64,000 bases of DNA from Chitinophaga sp. HK235 (GTDB lineage: Bacteria; Bacteroidota; Bacteroidia; Chitinophagales; Chitinophagaceae). Of the stretch, positions 44,694 to 53,165 are shown piece by piece. The notes below the pieces were generated by a model, which saw only the letters and a program-made list of their open reading frames with translations, was not told the DNA's origin and made no database searches. The translations under genes were made by a program, and so were the position numbers. The stretch spans positions 3,906,001-3,970,000 of the forward strand of contig NZ_CP073766.1 of NCBI RefSeq assembly GCF_018255755.1, read 5' to 3'. Positions within the stretch are counted from its first letter, which is position 1. Each line of letters starts with the position of its first letter.

Positions 44694-45200
44694 ATGTCAA
44701 AGGAAATTCATGATATCGCAGCAGCGATGGCCAGCTTCGCTTCGAAATACGGTCCTGAAACAATCTTTCAGGGTATTGTACACTCAGTAGACGACAAAGA
44801 GGATACTGTAGCAGTGGAATTGCTGGATGGGTATAAAATCCCCGACGTACGCCTGAAAAGTGTCATCAAGGACGGTGGTAAAATACTGCTCGTTCCAAAA
44901 ACAGGCAGCAATGTGTTGATCGCACGTATAGACGGCACCGATGACTACGTGATACTGACGGTACATGAAGTAAGCCGCGTCCTCTACAAAATTGGCAATA
45001 CAACGATGAATGTTGATGATAAGGGCTACTTGTTTAAACGTGATAATGAAACGCTGCGTAAGTTATTCGACGACTTGCTCGATGCCATCTTACAAATGCG
45101 TTTCACCACACAAAGCGGCCCTACCATCAACCTCGTAAACGCCACTACCTTTCAACAAATTAAAAACCGGGTTAAAAACCTTTTAAAAGATGATGAATGA
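44694..45200 (+). CDS. Spike/baseplate assembly protein V-like
   Basis: A 168-residue protein with an OB-fold-like part (about 25-85, IVHSVDDKEDTVAVELLDGY, GSNVLIARIDGTDDYVIL) followed by a short beta segment and a helical tail. This is the place and domain plan of gpV-type puncturing proteins. No PAAR motif is visible and the C-terminal beta-helix is short, so tip function may lie in another protein or in a metal-free point. It overlaps the next gene by 11 bases. Confidence 0.68.
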   Translation: MSKEIHDIAAAMASFASKYGPETIFQGIVHSVDDKEDTVAVELLDGYKIPDVRLKSVIKDGGKILLVPKTGSNVLIARIDGTDDYVILTVHEVSRVLYKIGNTTMNVDDKGYLFKRDNETLRKLFDDLLDAILQMRFTTQSGPTINLVNATTFQQIKNRVKNLLKDDE

Positions 45201-45411
45201 AGCTAGACTGAAAGCCAGCATCCGTGCAGCTTTTAGTGAAGAAAACGAAAAAAGTGATGCCCCCGGAGCCATGGACAGGATTGCGGAGAAGATCGCCAAA
45301 GCAGTCATCGCCGAGGTGAAGGCTATAGAGATCACTTATATTTCAGGGCTCACATCTGCCACTGGCGGCCCGGTAACACCTTCTGGCCCACTAAAATATA
45401 CCATCCAATGA
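45190..45411 (+). CDS. Small baseplate-region protein of unknown role
   Basis: A 73-residue protein in the late operon between the spike-like and gp25-like genes, overlapping both. It has a helical N-terminus (RIAEKIAKAVIAEVKAIEIT) and a Gly/Pro-rich C-terminus. I do not recognise a family. Overlaps on both sides make it a credible gene. Confidence 0.6.
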   Translation: MMNEARLKASIRAAFSEENEKSDAPGAMDRIAEKIAKAVIAEVKAIEITYISGLTSATGGPVTPSGPLKYTIQ

Positions 45412-45704
45412 TTGACATACTTCTGAATGAAAGCGGTGATCTCTCTTTTGTAAAAGCGGACCTCGAAACAGGGGAATGCACCATGCAGAATCAATTACTG
45501 CTGCTGATGAGCAACCGTGGCGACTGGCGTGAATTTCCCACTACCGGGATTGGCCTGCCTTCCTTTTTGAAAGATGAAGACCGGTATGCCTTCCTGGGTG
45601 ACATAAAACCGGAATTTGAAAGAGACGGTATGAAAGTCACCAGCATCCGGCTCGACGAAAATGGACACTTAAATATTGATGCAACATATGGCAATAACAG
45701 TTAA
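45408..45704 (+). CDS. Baseplate wedge protein, gp25/gpW-like
   Basis: A 98-residue protein of the size and pattern of gp25-type wedge proteins: GECTMQNQLLLLMSNRGDWR, EFPTTGIGLPSFLKD and a C-terminal strand pair. gp25 starts sheath assembly at the baseplate. It precedes a LysM-like protein and baseplate J, a standard order for contractile tails. Confidence 0.78.
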   Translation: MIDILLNESGDLSFVKADLETGECTMQNQLLLLMSNRGDWREFPTTGIGLPSFLKDEDRYAFLGDIKPEFERDGMKVTSIRLDENGHLNIDATYGNNS

Positions 45705-45981
45705 ACCCCATCAATGCCTGTTTGATATTGTGCTCCGCGAAACCGGTAGTATCAGCAGCGTTTTTACCATCGCCATGTTGAATGATATCAACATTACCGA
45801 CGAGTTAACGGGCGGACAGGTCCTGGAAACAGCAGGGGCCAGGATACTGGACAACTCGGTGACAACGTACTACAGGGATTTTAATATTTACCCCGGTACA
45901 TCTCTCACCCTGGATTCAGCAACCATCTCACGGGGAGGTATTGGATTTATGGGTATAGGCATTGACTTCAAGATTAGTTAA
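45688..45981 (+). CDS. LysM-like baseplate/tail protein
   Basis: About 97 residues from the ATG at 45688 (MAITVKPHQCLFDIVLRETG); the earlier ATG at 45676 would add four residues. The first half resembles the LysM-like segments of tail X or baseplate proteins (FTIAMLNDINITDELTGGQV). Overlap with the gp25-like gene and its place before baseplate J support a baseplate role, for example clamping the hub. The family call is tentative. Confidence 0.6.
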   Translation: MAITVKPHQCLFDIVLRETGSISSVFTIAMLNDINITDELTGGQVLETAGARILDNSVTTYYRDFNIYPGTSLTLDSATISRGGIGFMGIGIDFKIS

Positions 45982-45983
45982 CA

Positions 45984-46835
45984 ATGGCAAGAACAATTCA
46001 AGAAATACAATCGCAGATTATCGATAAAATAGCTTCCTCCAGGGAATTGCAGGCACTCAACAACATCAGCAATACTTCCATCTACCGGTTGTTTGTTTAT
46101 GTGGTGGCCGTTTGCCAATGGACACTCGACCAGTTATTTGATCTGCACAAACAGGAGGTCAATGACCTCATCAGCCGCATGAAACCACATAGCATGAAAT
46201 GGTATGCCGAAAAAGCAAAACTGTTTCAATACGGCTTTAACCTCAAACAGGAAAGCGATGAGTATGACAATACCGACGCCACCACAGAGGAAATCACGGC
46301 CAGCAGGGTGGTAAGCTTTTGCGCCATCGTAGAACAGCCTGATGGCAGAGGTGTACTGGCACTGCGTGTGAAAGCTGCTTCCAATCAGGGCGATCTGCAA
46401 AAATTAACGGCCGACCAGTTACTGGCTTTCACCACCTATATGAACACCATTAAGGATGCCGGTGTAAGATTGCTCGTCAGCTCTGACCCTGCTGATAACC
46501 TGCGGTTAAGAATCAATATCTATTACAACCCGCTTGTGCTGTCCAGCAACGGCTCACGCCTGGATGGTAATGGTCCCAATCCAGTGGTAACCGCCATCAG
46601 GAACTACCTGAAACAGCTGCCCTTTAATGGCTGGCTGGTACTCACCTATCTCACAGACGCATTGCAACAGGTAGATGGTGTGGTTATCCCGCAAATATTG
46701 CAGGCAGAAGCCCGCTATGGCACCCTGCCATTCAAGGCTTTCGATGTGATGTATCAGCCCGACGCAGGTTATCTCCGCATCGATGAGGAAAACGATCTCG
46801 ATATTCAGTACATCCCTCAAAGTAGTATTATATGA
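45984..46835 (+). CDS. Baseplate J-like wedge protein
   Basis: A 283-residue protein in the position of baseplate J/gp6. It begins with ARTIQEIQSQIIDKIASS and has YVVAVCQWTLDQLFDLHKQE, then a core with LRLRINIYYNPLVLSSNG and VTAIRNYLKQLPFNGWLVL, and DALQQVDGVVIPQILQAEAR, like wedge proteins of Mu- and P2-like tails. It would form the ring around the hub that triggers sheath contraction. It overlaps the next gene by four bases (ATGA). Confidence 0.75.
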   Translation: MARTIQEIQSQIIDKIASSRELQALNNISNTSIYRLFVYVVAVCQWTLDQLFDLHKQEVNDLISRMKPHSMKWYAEKAKLFQYGFNLKQESDEYDNTDATTEEITASRVVSFCAIVEQPDGRGVLALRVKAASNQGDLQKLTADQLLAFTTYMNTIKDAGVRLLVSSDPADNLRLRINIYYNPLVLSSNGSRLDGNGPNPVVTAIRNYLKQLPFNGWLVLTYLTDALQQVDGVVIPQILQAEARYGTLPFKAFDVMYQPDAGYLRIDEENDLDIQYIPQSSII

Positions 46836-47308
46836 TGAAGATATTCGAGATAGATTTCAGGCGGCTTGTAACGGCGTTGTTACCTCCCCGCCTACGTAAG
46901 CCCCGCATGCTGGAATGGCTCATAGCGCTCACCTATCCTGTGCAGCTGCTGTACAACGACTTCCGTTCCAACAGAAAGGCCAATCTCAAAAGGTTGAGCA
47001 TCACTCCGCAGGTATGCTATCTGACCTGGGCACTCAACGATCGTTATGACTTCGGATTACGACGCATACGCATCGCAGACCCATACATCCGCGAACAGGC
47101 CTATGTATATCAGGAAGCGGAAAGTAAACCGCTGTACCTCGACGCAAACCATCCGCATTACATTTATTCGACCACCGAAACCATCGCTGTAAGCGTAGAC
47201 TTTGTAGTACTGCTGCCGACAGGTTTAAGGTATGCTGAAAACGAAATGCGGGCATTCATCGACAGCTATAAATTAGCCAGTAAAGAATATAAAATACAAC
47301 TGACATGA
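46832..47308 (+). CDS. Tail protein I-like baseplate protein
   Basis: A 158-residue protein following baseplate J with a four-base overlap. The N-terminal helical part (RRLVTALLPPRLRKPRMLEW, LLYNDFRSNRKANLKRLS) and position between J and the fibre genes agree with tail protein I/gp48-like fibre-attachment proteins. The end overlaps the fibre gene by four bases. Function is inferred from order and size. Confidence 0.58.
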   Translation: MMKIFEIDFRRLVTALLPPRLRKPRMLEWLIALTYPVQLLYNDFRSNRKANLKRLSITPQVCYLTWALNDRYDFGLRRIRIADPYIREQAYVYQEAESKPLYLDANHPHYIYSTTETIAVSVDFVVLLPTGLRYAENEMRAFIDSYKLASKEYKIQLT

Positions 47309-48129
47309 GTAATAAACGAGTGGATTTCGGCAACCTCGGTGGTTTCCCTTTAACACAAGACGTATTGGCATACATGCAATCATCCTACCGTGATGCATTG
47401 ACAGGTCTGGCAAGAGTTTGCGGCAACAAAGTCATTGTTTCCGGAATGTCGGAAAATGGCACGATCGTGGCCGACGGCTGGATTTTGCATGATGGAGAGC
47501 TGCTGCCGTTTGTAGGTGGACCCAAACAAAACACTTACATCATCATAGACGACAACAAACCTGTAACCTTCGAAGACGGTGTGTCAAGAACCGTATTGTT
47601 TAACAGGTACGCACGCTTCGGCAGCGGTGGTTTTCCATACAGCGACCTGGTGAGACTGGACAGCATGGCCTCATTGAAAGACAACATTGCTACCCTGAAT
47701 AACAATTTAAGTACGCTCAATGCCAACTTCCTGGCGCATCGTTCGGCCGTGAATCCGCATGGCATGACCAAAGCAGATGTTGGCCTGGGAAATATCCCCA
47801 ACGCCATCTCCAGCGACCCTGCATCCAACAACCCCGCAGTACTGGCTACCACAGCAGCCCTTGCAGCCGCCAACAGATTTTTGTTGTCCGGGACTATCGA
47901 CTTGCCTGATATTGACAGGGACCTGAACATCAGAGTCTGGTTCAACAGATACATCTACGACTCCTACATTGTGGTAGGCTCCTTGAGAAGCCGTGGTTAC
48001 TGGAATGATGACAATGATTGTCATTATACCGTTAAAAACCTTGATTATAACGGTTTCGACCTGCTCATCAGGGAGAACTCTACAGACAATCAGCGAATAT
48101 CATTCGATTACCTAATCATTAAACGATAA
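47305..48129 (+). CDS. Tail fibre protein
   Basis: A 274-residue fibre protein. Its N-terminal part (RVDFGNLGGFPLTQDVLAYM) probably attaches to the baseplate. The middle has a coiled-coil-like segment (about 111-140) and the phage fibre motif NPHGMTKADVGLGNIPNAIS (about 151-170), followed by a variable tip. The same GLGN-PNAISSD motif is present in the next gene. It has no signal peptide, as expected for a cytoplasmically assembled fibre. It would decide which surface is bound. Confidence 0.75.
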   Translation: MSNKRVDFGNLGGFPLTQDVLAYMQSSYRDALTGLARVCGNKVIVSGMSENGTIVADGWILHDGELLPFVGGPKQNTYIIIDDNKPVTFEDGVSRTVLFNRYARFGSGGFPYSDLVRLDSMASLKDNIATLNNNLSTLNANFLAHRSAVNPHGMTKADVGLGNIPNAISSDPASNNPAVLATTAALAAANRFLLSGTIDLPDIDRDLNIRVWFNRYIYDSYIVVGSLRSRGYWNDDNDCHYTVKNLDYNGFDLLIRENSTDNQRISFDYLIIKR

Positions 48130-48130
48130 T

Positions 48131-48742
48131 ATGCCAATACAAGACAGAAACAGACTGAAAAGCTGGTTTGAAACGGGGGATTATCCCACCCAGCAACAGT
48201 TTTGGGATCTTATCGATAGTTTTTTACATCGACTGGAAGATACTATTGATATTGAAAATGTACGAAACCTCCGTACGCTTCTGAATGCCAAGGCGGATTA
48301 TGAGCAATTACAGGCTCACTTCACAAATGTGTCTAACCCACACCAGGTAACGAAAGAACAGATCGGACTTGGCAATCTTCCCAACGCAATCTCCAGTGAC
48401 TACAACCAGGACAAGGAAGATGTACTGGCCACCAGTGCAGCAGTATATCGTTTATCACGGCTGATACAGGCAAGGGACGTAGAAGAAGCAATCTATACAA
48501 CTGATAGTGCCTATGGAATCAGGAATAACAGCCTCCTCGAAAAAATTGCTGTAATGCCGGCCACAGATATCACACTAAGCATTGGTTCCTCCGCCGGCGA
48601 TAAAGATATACTGGATAATCTGCTGCTCATCGGTGGCAAAGCGAACGTAATTCAGCTGGATCAATATGCTTATAACGCCGAAAAAAAGCTGTTCTTCTCT
48701 GGTATTACCGCTAAAACGGTTATCAGGTTTTACGTAAGATAA
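48131..48742 (+). CDS. Second tail fibre/tip protein
   Basis: A 203-residue protein with SWFETGDYPTQQQFWDLIDS in the N-terminus, NPHQVTKEQIGLGNLPNAIS at about 73-92 and a repeat-like segment DVLATSAAVYRLSRLIQ. It shares the GLGN-PNAISSD motif with the preceding fibre gene, which suggests a common fibre module or interaction. It is followed by a hairpin, so it may be the last gene of the main tail operon. Confidence 0.68.
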   Translation: MPIQDRNRLKSWFETGDYPTQQQFWDLIDSFLHRLEDTIDIENVRNLRTLLNAKADYEQLQAHFTNVSNPHQVTKEQIGLGNLPNAISSDYNQDKEDVLATSAAVYRLSRLIQARDVEEAIYTTDSAYGIRNNSLLEKIAVMPATDITLSIGSSAGDKDILDNLLLIGGKANVIQLDQYAYNAEKKLFFSGITAKTVIRFYVR

Positions 48743-48770
48743 TATCTTCTGTTGCCCCGTACATACAAGT

Positions 48771-48789
48771 CTGCCGGCTATGCCGGCAG
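48771..48789 (+). terminator. Hairpin between fibre genes and the four paralogs
   Basis: CTGCCGGC (48771-48778) pairs with GCCGGCAG (48782-48789) around a three-base loop; the following T run is short. It may reduce but not abolish read-through into the paralogs. Confidence 0.5.
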
Positions 48790-48840
48790 TACTTTGCATG
48801 AATAATACAATTCATTTGAGATATTCAACCCCATCATACA

Positions 48841-49839
48841 ATGAAGCAATTTCTTATATACAGTGCTTTATTCACAATACTGACAATCCACATCACTTTT
48901 GCCCAGAGTAATATTTCTGCCAATCGTGTTGCCGTAAAAGATTCATTATCACTCAAAGGTGCATGGGTAAACAGTATTAACAACGACAGCACCCTGAAGT
49001 CTGCCAGTGATAAAAGCATTTCAACAGACGGTGCCCTGAAGAAGTATATTCTTCAGGCATTGAGTGATACCGGCAACATCAACAAGTTATCACTGCAATC
49101 CTTGTTTGATATATTTTCTATGCAACCACATGCCATGAAAGTAAACACCCGTTTTACGTATATGCCGGGCATCACTGGCCAATCTTTTGATTTTGAGTTT
49201 ATCAGTTCAGATAGTATTGTCACTACACTAACAACCCGGCCTGATAAAACTGGCTGGATATATGTGTTCGGTAAACCACCCTATACTATAAAATGTAAGT
49301 CTGTAGCTGCAGATTCCGGATTTTTCACATACTTCAATATATATAAACGTTCGGAGGATGGATCTCCCCAATCTCTTCTATCCCATACATACATTTCCAG
49401 GGACTCTATCAAAATCGAAAAGACCGGAGTGATAGAGGATAATATCTGGATTTATATTGGTTACAGTGAAATGGGCAGTCAGGATCCGGCGCAATTTTTC
49501 TACTTAAATACTAAACTGGTAAATCTCACCAATGATGTATCCGTTAATTTTCTGGGTGATATAATTTACCCCGGCACGTCTGAGCTGATTGGCCAACGTA
49601 TACAACCAGATCAGGGTATATTCCGCTATTACATTTACCCAGCAAAGGCAATCAAAACAATTAATGGCGCCTACTCGTTCTATCTGCCGCTAACAAAGAG
49701 CATTGAACTTGAAATATGGGCAAACGGCCAGCTATCCGGAATTACCCGTGTGGATCCTCAGCAGCCTAACCCCGAATTTTCCGTAACGCTTCCTGTATCT
49801 GATCTTACCATATATGTACGTGACGTTACAACTAAATAA
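48841..49839 (+). CDS. Exported fibre-like protein, paralog 1
   Basis: A 332-residue protein with a Sec signal peptide (about 1-21, ending HITFAQ). After it comes a module shared with the next three genes: NRVAVKDSLSLKGAWV, then DSTLKSASDKSISTDGALKK (about 47-67), which recalls the D-T-A-T-AVKxYVD repeat of phage fibres. A second shared part has ISSDSIVTTLTT with GKPPYTIKC. The C-terminus is beta-rich. It is the first of four tandem genes downstream of the tail operon. Function unknown; it is exported, so it is not a normal internal tail fibre. Confidence 0.72.
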   Translation: MKQFLIYSALFTILTIHITFAQSNISANRVAVKDSLSLKGAWVNSINNDSTLKSASDKSISTDGALKKYILQALSDTGNINKLSLQSLFDIFSMQPHAMKVNTRFTYMPGITGQSFDFEFISSDSIVTTLTTRPDKTGWIYVFGKPPYTIKCKSVAADSGFFTYFNIYKRSEDGSPQSLLSHTYISRDSIKIEKTGVIEDNIWIYIGYSEMGSQDPAQFFYLNTKLVNLTNDVSVNFLGDIIYPGTSELIGQRIQPDQGIFRYYIYPAKAIKTINGAYSFYLPLTKSIELEIWANGQLSGITRVDPQQPNPEFSVTLPVSDLTIYVRDVTTK

Positions 49840-49877
49840 TAACGTTTAATTCAAGATCATTTTTCCCAAACAATTAT

Positions 49878-50900
49878 ATGAATAAGTTAATCCTGCTTTG
49901 CTGCATTTGCTGCCTGCACCTGTCTGTATTTGCTCAAAGTGTACTCAATGTCAACCGCCTGATCGTGAAAGATTCCATTGCCATTAATGGTAAGTGGATC
50001 AGGCAGTTCGGGAACGACAGCACCATGCAACGTGCCTCAGACCAGTCTGTATCCACCAGCGCCGCCTGGAAACAGTATATAGATCACAACATGAAGGTAA
50101 CCCAACCGGGAAAAACCAGTCGCACAGACAGTATGCTGACACTTCTACCGGCCACGCGAGAACTCGCCCTGGCACCGGTTCGTGTTGCACCTGAATTTGA
50201 CAGCCGTTTGTTACTGCCTCCATTATTCAAGTTGATCATGAGGCCGGAAGAAGATTCAATGGTGGGATTTTTCGATCCCATTACTTTTAATGTCACCAGC
50301 AGCGATGGTATTACTACGCCAATTGTGGTAAAGGGAAATCAACCGGATGTTGCCTTTGCTAAAGGGCAGCCACCCTTTAAGCTCTCCTGCTCCTTTATCA
50401 ACAATCATCCCGGACAGACAATTCGGTTATCTTCAAGGGTTGGATTTCAAGAACAGGTATCATTTGCACCGGTTTACAGCGCACTGGCTACCTGGCAACA
50501 AGCCGATTACCTGGACACTATACAATTTACCATGAGTAACCTGTATGGTTTCATTCGGTTCAGAATGGCAATAAAGGATATCGATACGGCCCCCACCATG
50601 CGTTTGAAAATATACAATAGAAGTAATTATATATATTATACGAAGTCCAACCCCAATCTTTATCTATTGCCCGGCGAGAGTTGCAATACACTTTATCCCG
50701 CCAGGATATCCGAAAAATTCGGAATTGCTGCTTCCCGGATGATTTCATCTATATACGGATTTAACGCGTTATACACTGATGAAAAAATACAATACAATGT
50801 GAAGTTATATAAGAATGGAGTACAGATTTCATCCACCTCACTTTTTGAGTCATTTATGCTGGATGAAACCTGGAAGGAAGCAATCATTATCTGCGAATAA
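49878..50900 (+). CDS. Exported fibre-like protein, paralog 2
   Basis: A 340-residue protein with a signal peptide (about 1-20, ending LSVFAQ). Shared parts are NRLIVKDSIAINGKWI, DSTMQRASDQSVSTSAAWKQ and FNVTSSDGITTPIVV with GQPPFKLSC. Between the N-terminal module and the SSDG part it has a helical linker (SMLTLLPATRELALAPVR). It is 38 bases after paralog 1 and nine bases before paralog 3, so the four genes are probably transcribed together. The C-terminal half differs from the other paralogs. Confidence 0.72.
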   Translation: MNKLILLCCICCLHLSVFAQSVLNVNRLIVKDSIAINGKWIRQFGNDSTMQRASDQSVSTSAAWKQYIDHNMKVTQPGKTSRTDSMLTLLPATRELALAPVRVAPEFDSRLLLPPLFKLIMRPEEDSMVGFFDPITFNVTSSDGITTPIVVKGNQPDVAFAKGQPPFKLSCSFINNHPGQTIRLSSRVGFQEQVSFAPVYSALATWQQADYLDTIQFTMSNLYGFIRFRMAIKDIDTAPTMRLKIYNRSNYIYYTKSNPNLYLLPGESCNTLYPARISEKFGIAASRMISSIYGFNALYTDEKIQYNVKLYKNGVQISSTSLFESFMLDETWKEAIIICE

Positions 50901-50909
50901 ATTTTATCT

Positions 50910-51971
50910 ATGAGACACCTTTTTAATATTGTTTTACTGACCTTGTTTGTATTGTCACAGGTGAACGCCCAAACAGTCACAACAGGCAGAGTAATCGTAA
51001 AAGATTCAATATCGCTCAATGGCCGCTGGATACAGGGTATAACATCGGATAGTACCCTTACGGATGCTGGCACTAACATACTCGCTACAGCACAGGCATT
51101 AAAAGCTTATGCTGATGCCAGGACATTCAGTATAAAGGATAGTTCCGGCATACTGCGGGATAGCTCGCTGACCATAGATCCGGTTTCCCGTGAACTGGCT
51201 ATGGCTCCTTATGTTGCAGGCGATGTCAATACCATACTACGGCTGTTTACTAACAATGGGTATGGCCTCAGCGTTTTTATATTGCCCGGTTTGAATGGTG
51301 GCGGTATATTAACCGACTCCATTTATGTGGATATTACCAGCAGTGATGGTGTTCTTACACAGGTAGCCAAAGCCCCTGGATATTTCATCAGTGTATTTTA
51401 TGCAAAAGGCTATGCTCCGTTTAAAGTAAAAGCGCGGCTGGCCAATAACAGTACAATCGCCAATTACACACTGAAAGCCTTTAGATTGTCGGATAGAGAT
51501 TTTATAGATGGAACTACCTATAATGTTTATCAGTGGGCCTATCACGGAGATACGATCCTGTATCATTTAAAGCATATATATAGCACGGTTTGCCTGGATG
51601 GCAATCAATGGCCAACAGCAGACAGTCTACCTACGGACCCTGCTTCCCTGGCCAAAGTATCTATCATCAACCGTACCAGGAAGGCCTGCCTGAATGTGAC
51701 GGGGTTTCGCAATCAGTCCATCCTGTTCCCTGATCAGACAACACATTTCAGATCTCTCCGCACCGGAACACTGGCATATACCGTAAGAGGATACACGCTC
51801 TCTGAAAACAATGGATATACCCTGCATGCATTATCCAATACTGTGAAAGTAACCGTCCTTAAAAATGGGATAACGTACGAAAATGTAGAACTCCAGGGAA
51901 ATCCTGGCTCCCGGCGGGTGAACCTGGACAACAGTGTCACCGATTTAACCATCATTTTAGAAGATAAATAA
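50910..51971 (+). CDS. Exported fibre-like protein, paralog 3
   Basis: A 353-residue protein with a signal peptide (about 1-21, ending SQVNAQ). Shared parts are GRVIVKDSISLNGRWI, DSTLTDAGTNILATAQALKA and VDITSSDGVLTQVA with KGYAPFKVKA. The linker DSSLTIDPVSRELAMAP corresponds to that of paralog 2. The end VNLDNSVTDLTIILEDK is similar to paralogs 1 and 4. Only eight bases separate it from paralog 4. Confidence 0.72.
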   Translation: MRHLFNIVLLTLFVLSQVNAQTVTTGRVIVKDSISLNGRWIQGITSDSTLTDAGTNILATAQALKAYADARTFSIKDSSGILRDSSLTIDPVSRELAMAPYVAGDVNTILRLFTNNGYGLSVFILPGLNGGGILTDSIYVDITSSDGVLTQVAKAPGYFISVFYAKGYAPFKVKARLANNSTIANYTLKAFRLSDRDFIDGTTYNVYQWAYHGDTILYHLKHIYSTVCLDGNQWPTADSLPTDPASLAKVSIINRTRKACLNVTGFRNQSILFPDQTTHFRSLRTGTLAYTVRGYTLSENNGYTLHALSNTVKVTVLKNGITYENVELQGNPGSRRVNLDNSVTDLTIILEDK

Positions 51972-51979
51972 ACTAGTGC

Positions 51980-53035
51980 ATGAAGCTGAAAAGGAAATAT
52001 TTATTGATCACATGTCTATGCTGGCAGTTCTCTGCATATGCGCAAAGTACTATATATACCAACCGACTTGCAGCAAAGGACTCTATTCAGTTGAAGAACA
52101 GTTGGATCAGTAAGCTGATCACAGATGATTTACAACAGGCGGCTCCCCATTCACTTGCAGGAGACAGTGCCATGAAGAAATATGTAAATAAAATCACCGG
52201 TAAACCACCAATAGGAGAGTCTTCCAGACTATGGAATCTGATAACACCGGACCAACAGGATGGTGCTATGAAACTGGCAGCAGTGCCCTCTCCCCTGCCA
52301 ATAGATACTGATACGCTCCTGGATAAATTGTTTATCCACCCTCAGTATTTTAAATTGTTCTATTCACAAGCCAATTTTCGCGGTAGCGATACCCTTACTG
52401 GAACTATCACCAGTAGCGATGGCATAGTGACTCCCTTTGTATTAAGCGAACTACACACCCGTTTTATAGCATATGGTAAACCTCCCTTTGATCTTGATTG
52501 TTGGCTCACCTCTAAAAATCCCGACATATGGGCCTTAGTATATTTTTGCAATGCTTATGCCGATGATGAAACCGGCATATGTGTATCGGCCAGTCGTAAG
52601 ATACCGTATGGAGAGTCTTCCCATATTGTCGTCCGTGGATTAAATACCCATATGCAGTTAGTCAGGAATGAGATGTACGATACTACACTACCGACCCACT
52701 CTGACTCGCTCACGGTAAATATGAAATTAGACAATAGATCTGCTAGCCTGGCCATGCGTGTGAATGATGAAACACTGCTTCCGGGCGAAACACGCGCCTT
52801 TCGTAACTGCATTGTTACAGTCAAAGGGAACAACGGCACCTTACTGCAGTTCGAGGCACTCACGCTGCGTTATACCCGTGATGGCAGGGCTGGTTTCGCC
52901 AATCTCCCGGCACCGCCGGTTACGGTGACGGTTAATCGTAATGGTCAGCAATATTTTAAAGGGCCGGTACAGGGCGCCGTTAAGTTTATACTCGATGCCG
53001 GCTGGAAAGACGCGGAGGTAATATTGGAAGACTAG
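51980..53035 (+). CDS. Exported fibre-like protein, paralog 4
   Basis: A 351-residue protein with a signal peptide (about 1-21, ending FSAYAQ). Shared parts are NRLAAKDSIQLKNSWI, AAPHSLAGDSAMKKYVN and GTITSSDGIVTPFVL with GKPPFDLDC. The C-terminus has VTVNRNGQQYFKGPVQGAV and ends in KDAEVILED. It is the most diverged of the four in the N-terminal module. It is followed by the terminator at 53064-53105, closing the whole plus-strand block. Confidence 0.72.
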   Translation: MKLKRKYLLITCLCWQFSAYAQSTIYTNRLAAKDSIQLKNSWISKLITDDLQQAAPHSLAGDSAMKKYVNKITGKPPIGESSRLWNLITPDQQDGAMKLAAVPSPLPIDTDTLLDKLFIHPQYFKLFYSQANFRGSDTLTGTITSSDGIVTPFVLSELHTRFIAYGKPPFDLDCWLTSKNPDIWALVYFCNAYADDETGICVSASRKIPYGESSHIVVRGLNTHMQLVRNEMYDTTLPTHSDSLTVNMKLDNRSASLAMRVNDETLLPGETRAFRNCIVTVKGNNGTLLQFEALTLRYTRDGRAGFANLPAPPVTVTVNRNGQQYFKGPVQGAVKFILDAGWKDAEVILED

Positions 53036-53063
53036 ACCTCTTATCCATGGCTAACCTGAACAA

Positions 53064-53105
53064 AACCGGACGACTGGATTTTTTTATCCGGTCGTCTGGT
53101 TTTTT
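53064..53105 (+). terminator. Terminator of the plus-strand block
   Basis: A stem of about 16 bases (53064-53079 with 53086-53101) with two G-T pairs, followed by a T run. It ends the paralog operon. Its right arm contains the second copy of the 14-base repeat. Confidence 0.8.
53078..53091 (+). repeat. 14-base direct repeat, right copy
   Basis: ATTTTTTTATCCGG, identical to 32027-32040. It is part of a terminator hairpin here, which may be its only reason to exist. Confidence 0.35.
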
Positions 53106-53123
53106 CTTATTTACATAAAACAA

Positions 53124-53153
53124 AAAAGGGCATCTCTGAAGAGACACCCTTTT
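53124..53153 (-). terminator. Terminator of the SusD gene
   Basis: Arms 53124-53137 and 53140-53153 pair with two mismatches in the middle; on the minus strand the hairpin is followed by a T run. It lies 13 bases beyond the end of the susD-like gene at 53166. Confidence 0.7.
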
Positions 53154-53165
53154 GTCAACAACGCA

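Noticed and set aside
32246..53035. Extracellular contractile injection system (Afp/PVC/MAC-like)
   Set aside because: The hallmark AAA ATPase and multiple sheath/tube paralogs of those systems are absent, while a tape measure with frameshift chaperone and lysis genes of phage type are present; the only ATPase is MuB-like.
31971..53160. TGTTGACA at 31971 and TGTCAACA ending at 53160 as inverted ends of the element
   Set aside because: The left copy lies over the start codon of the ECF sigma gene and the five flanking bases do not match on the two sides.
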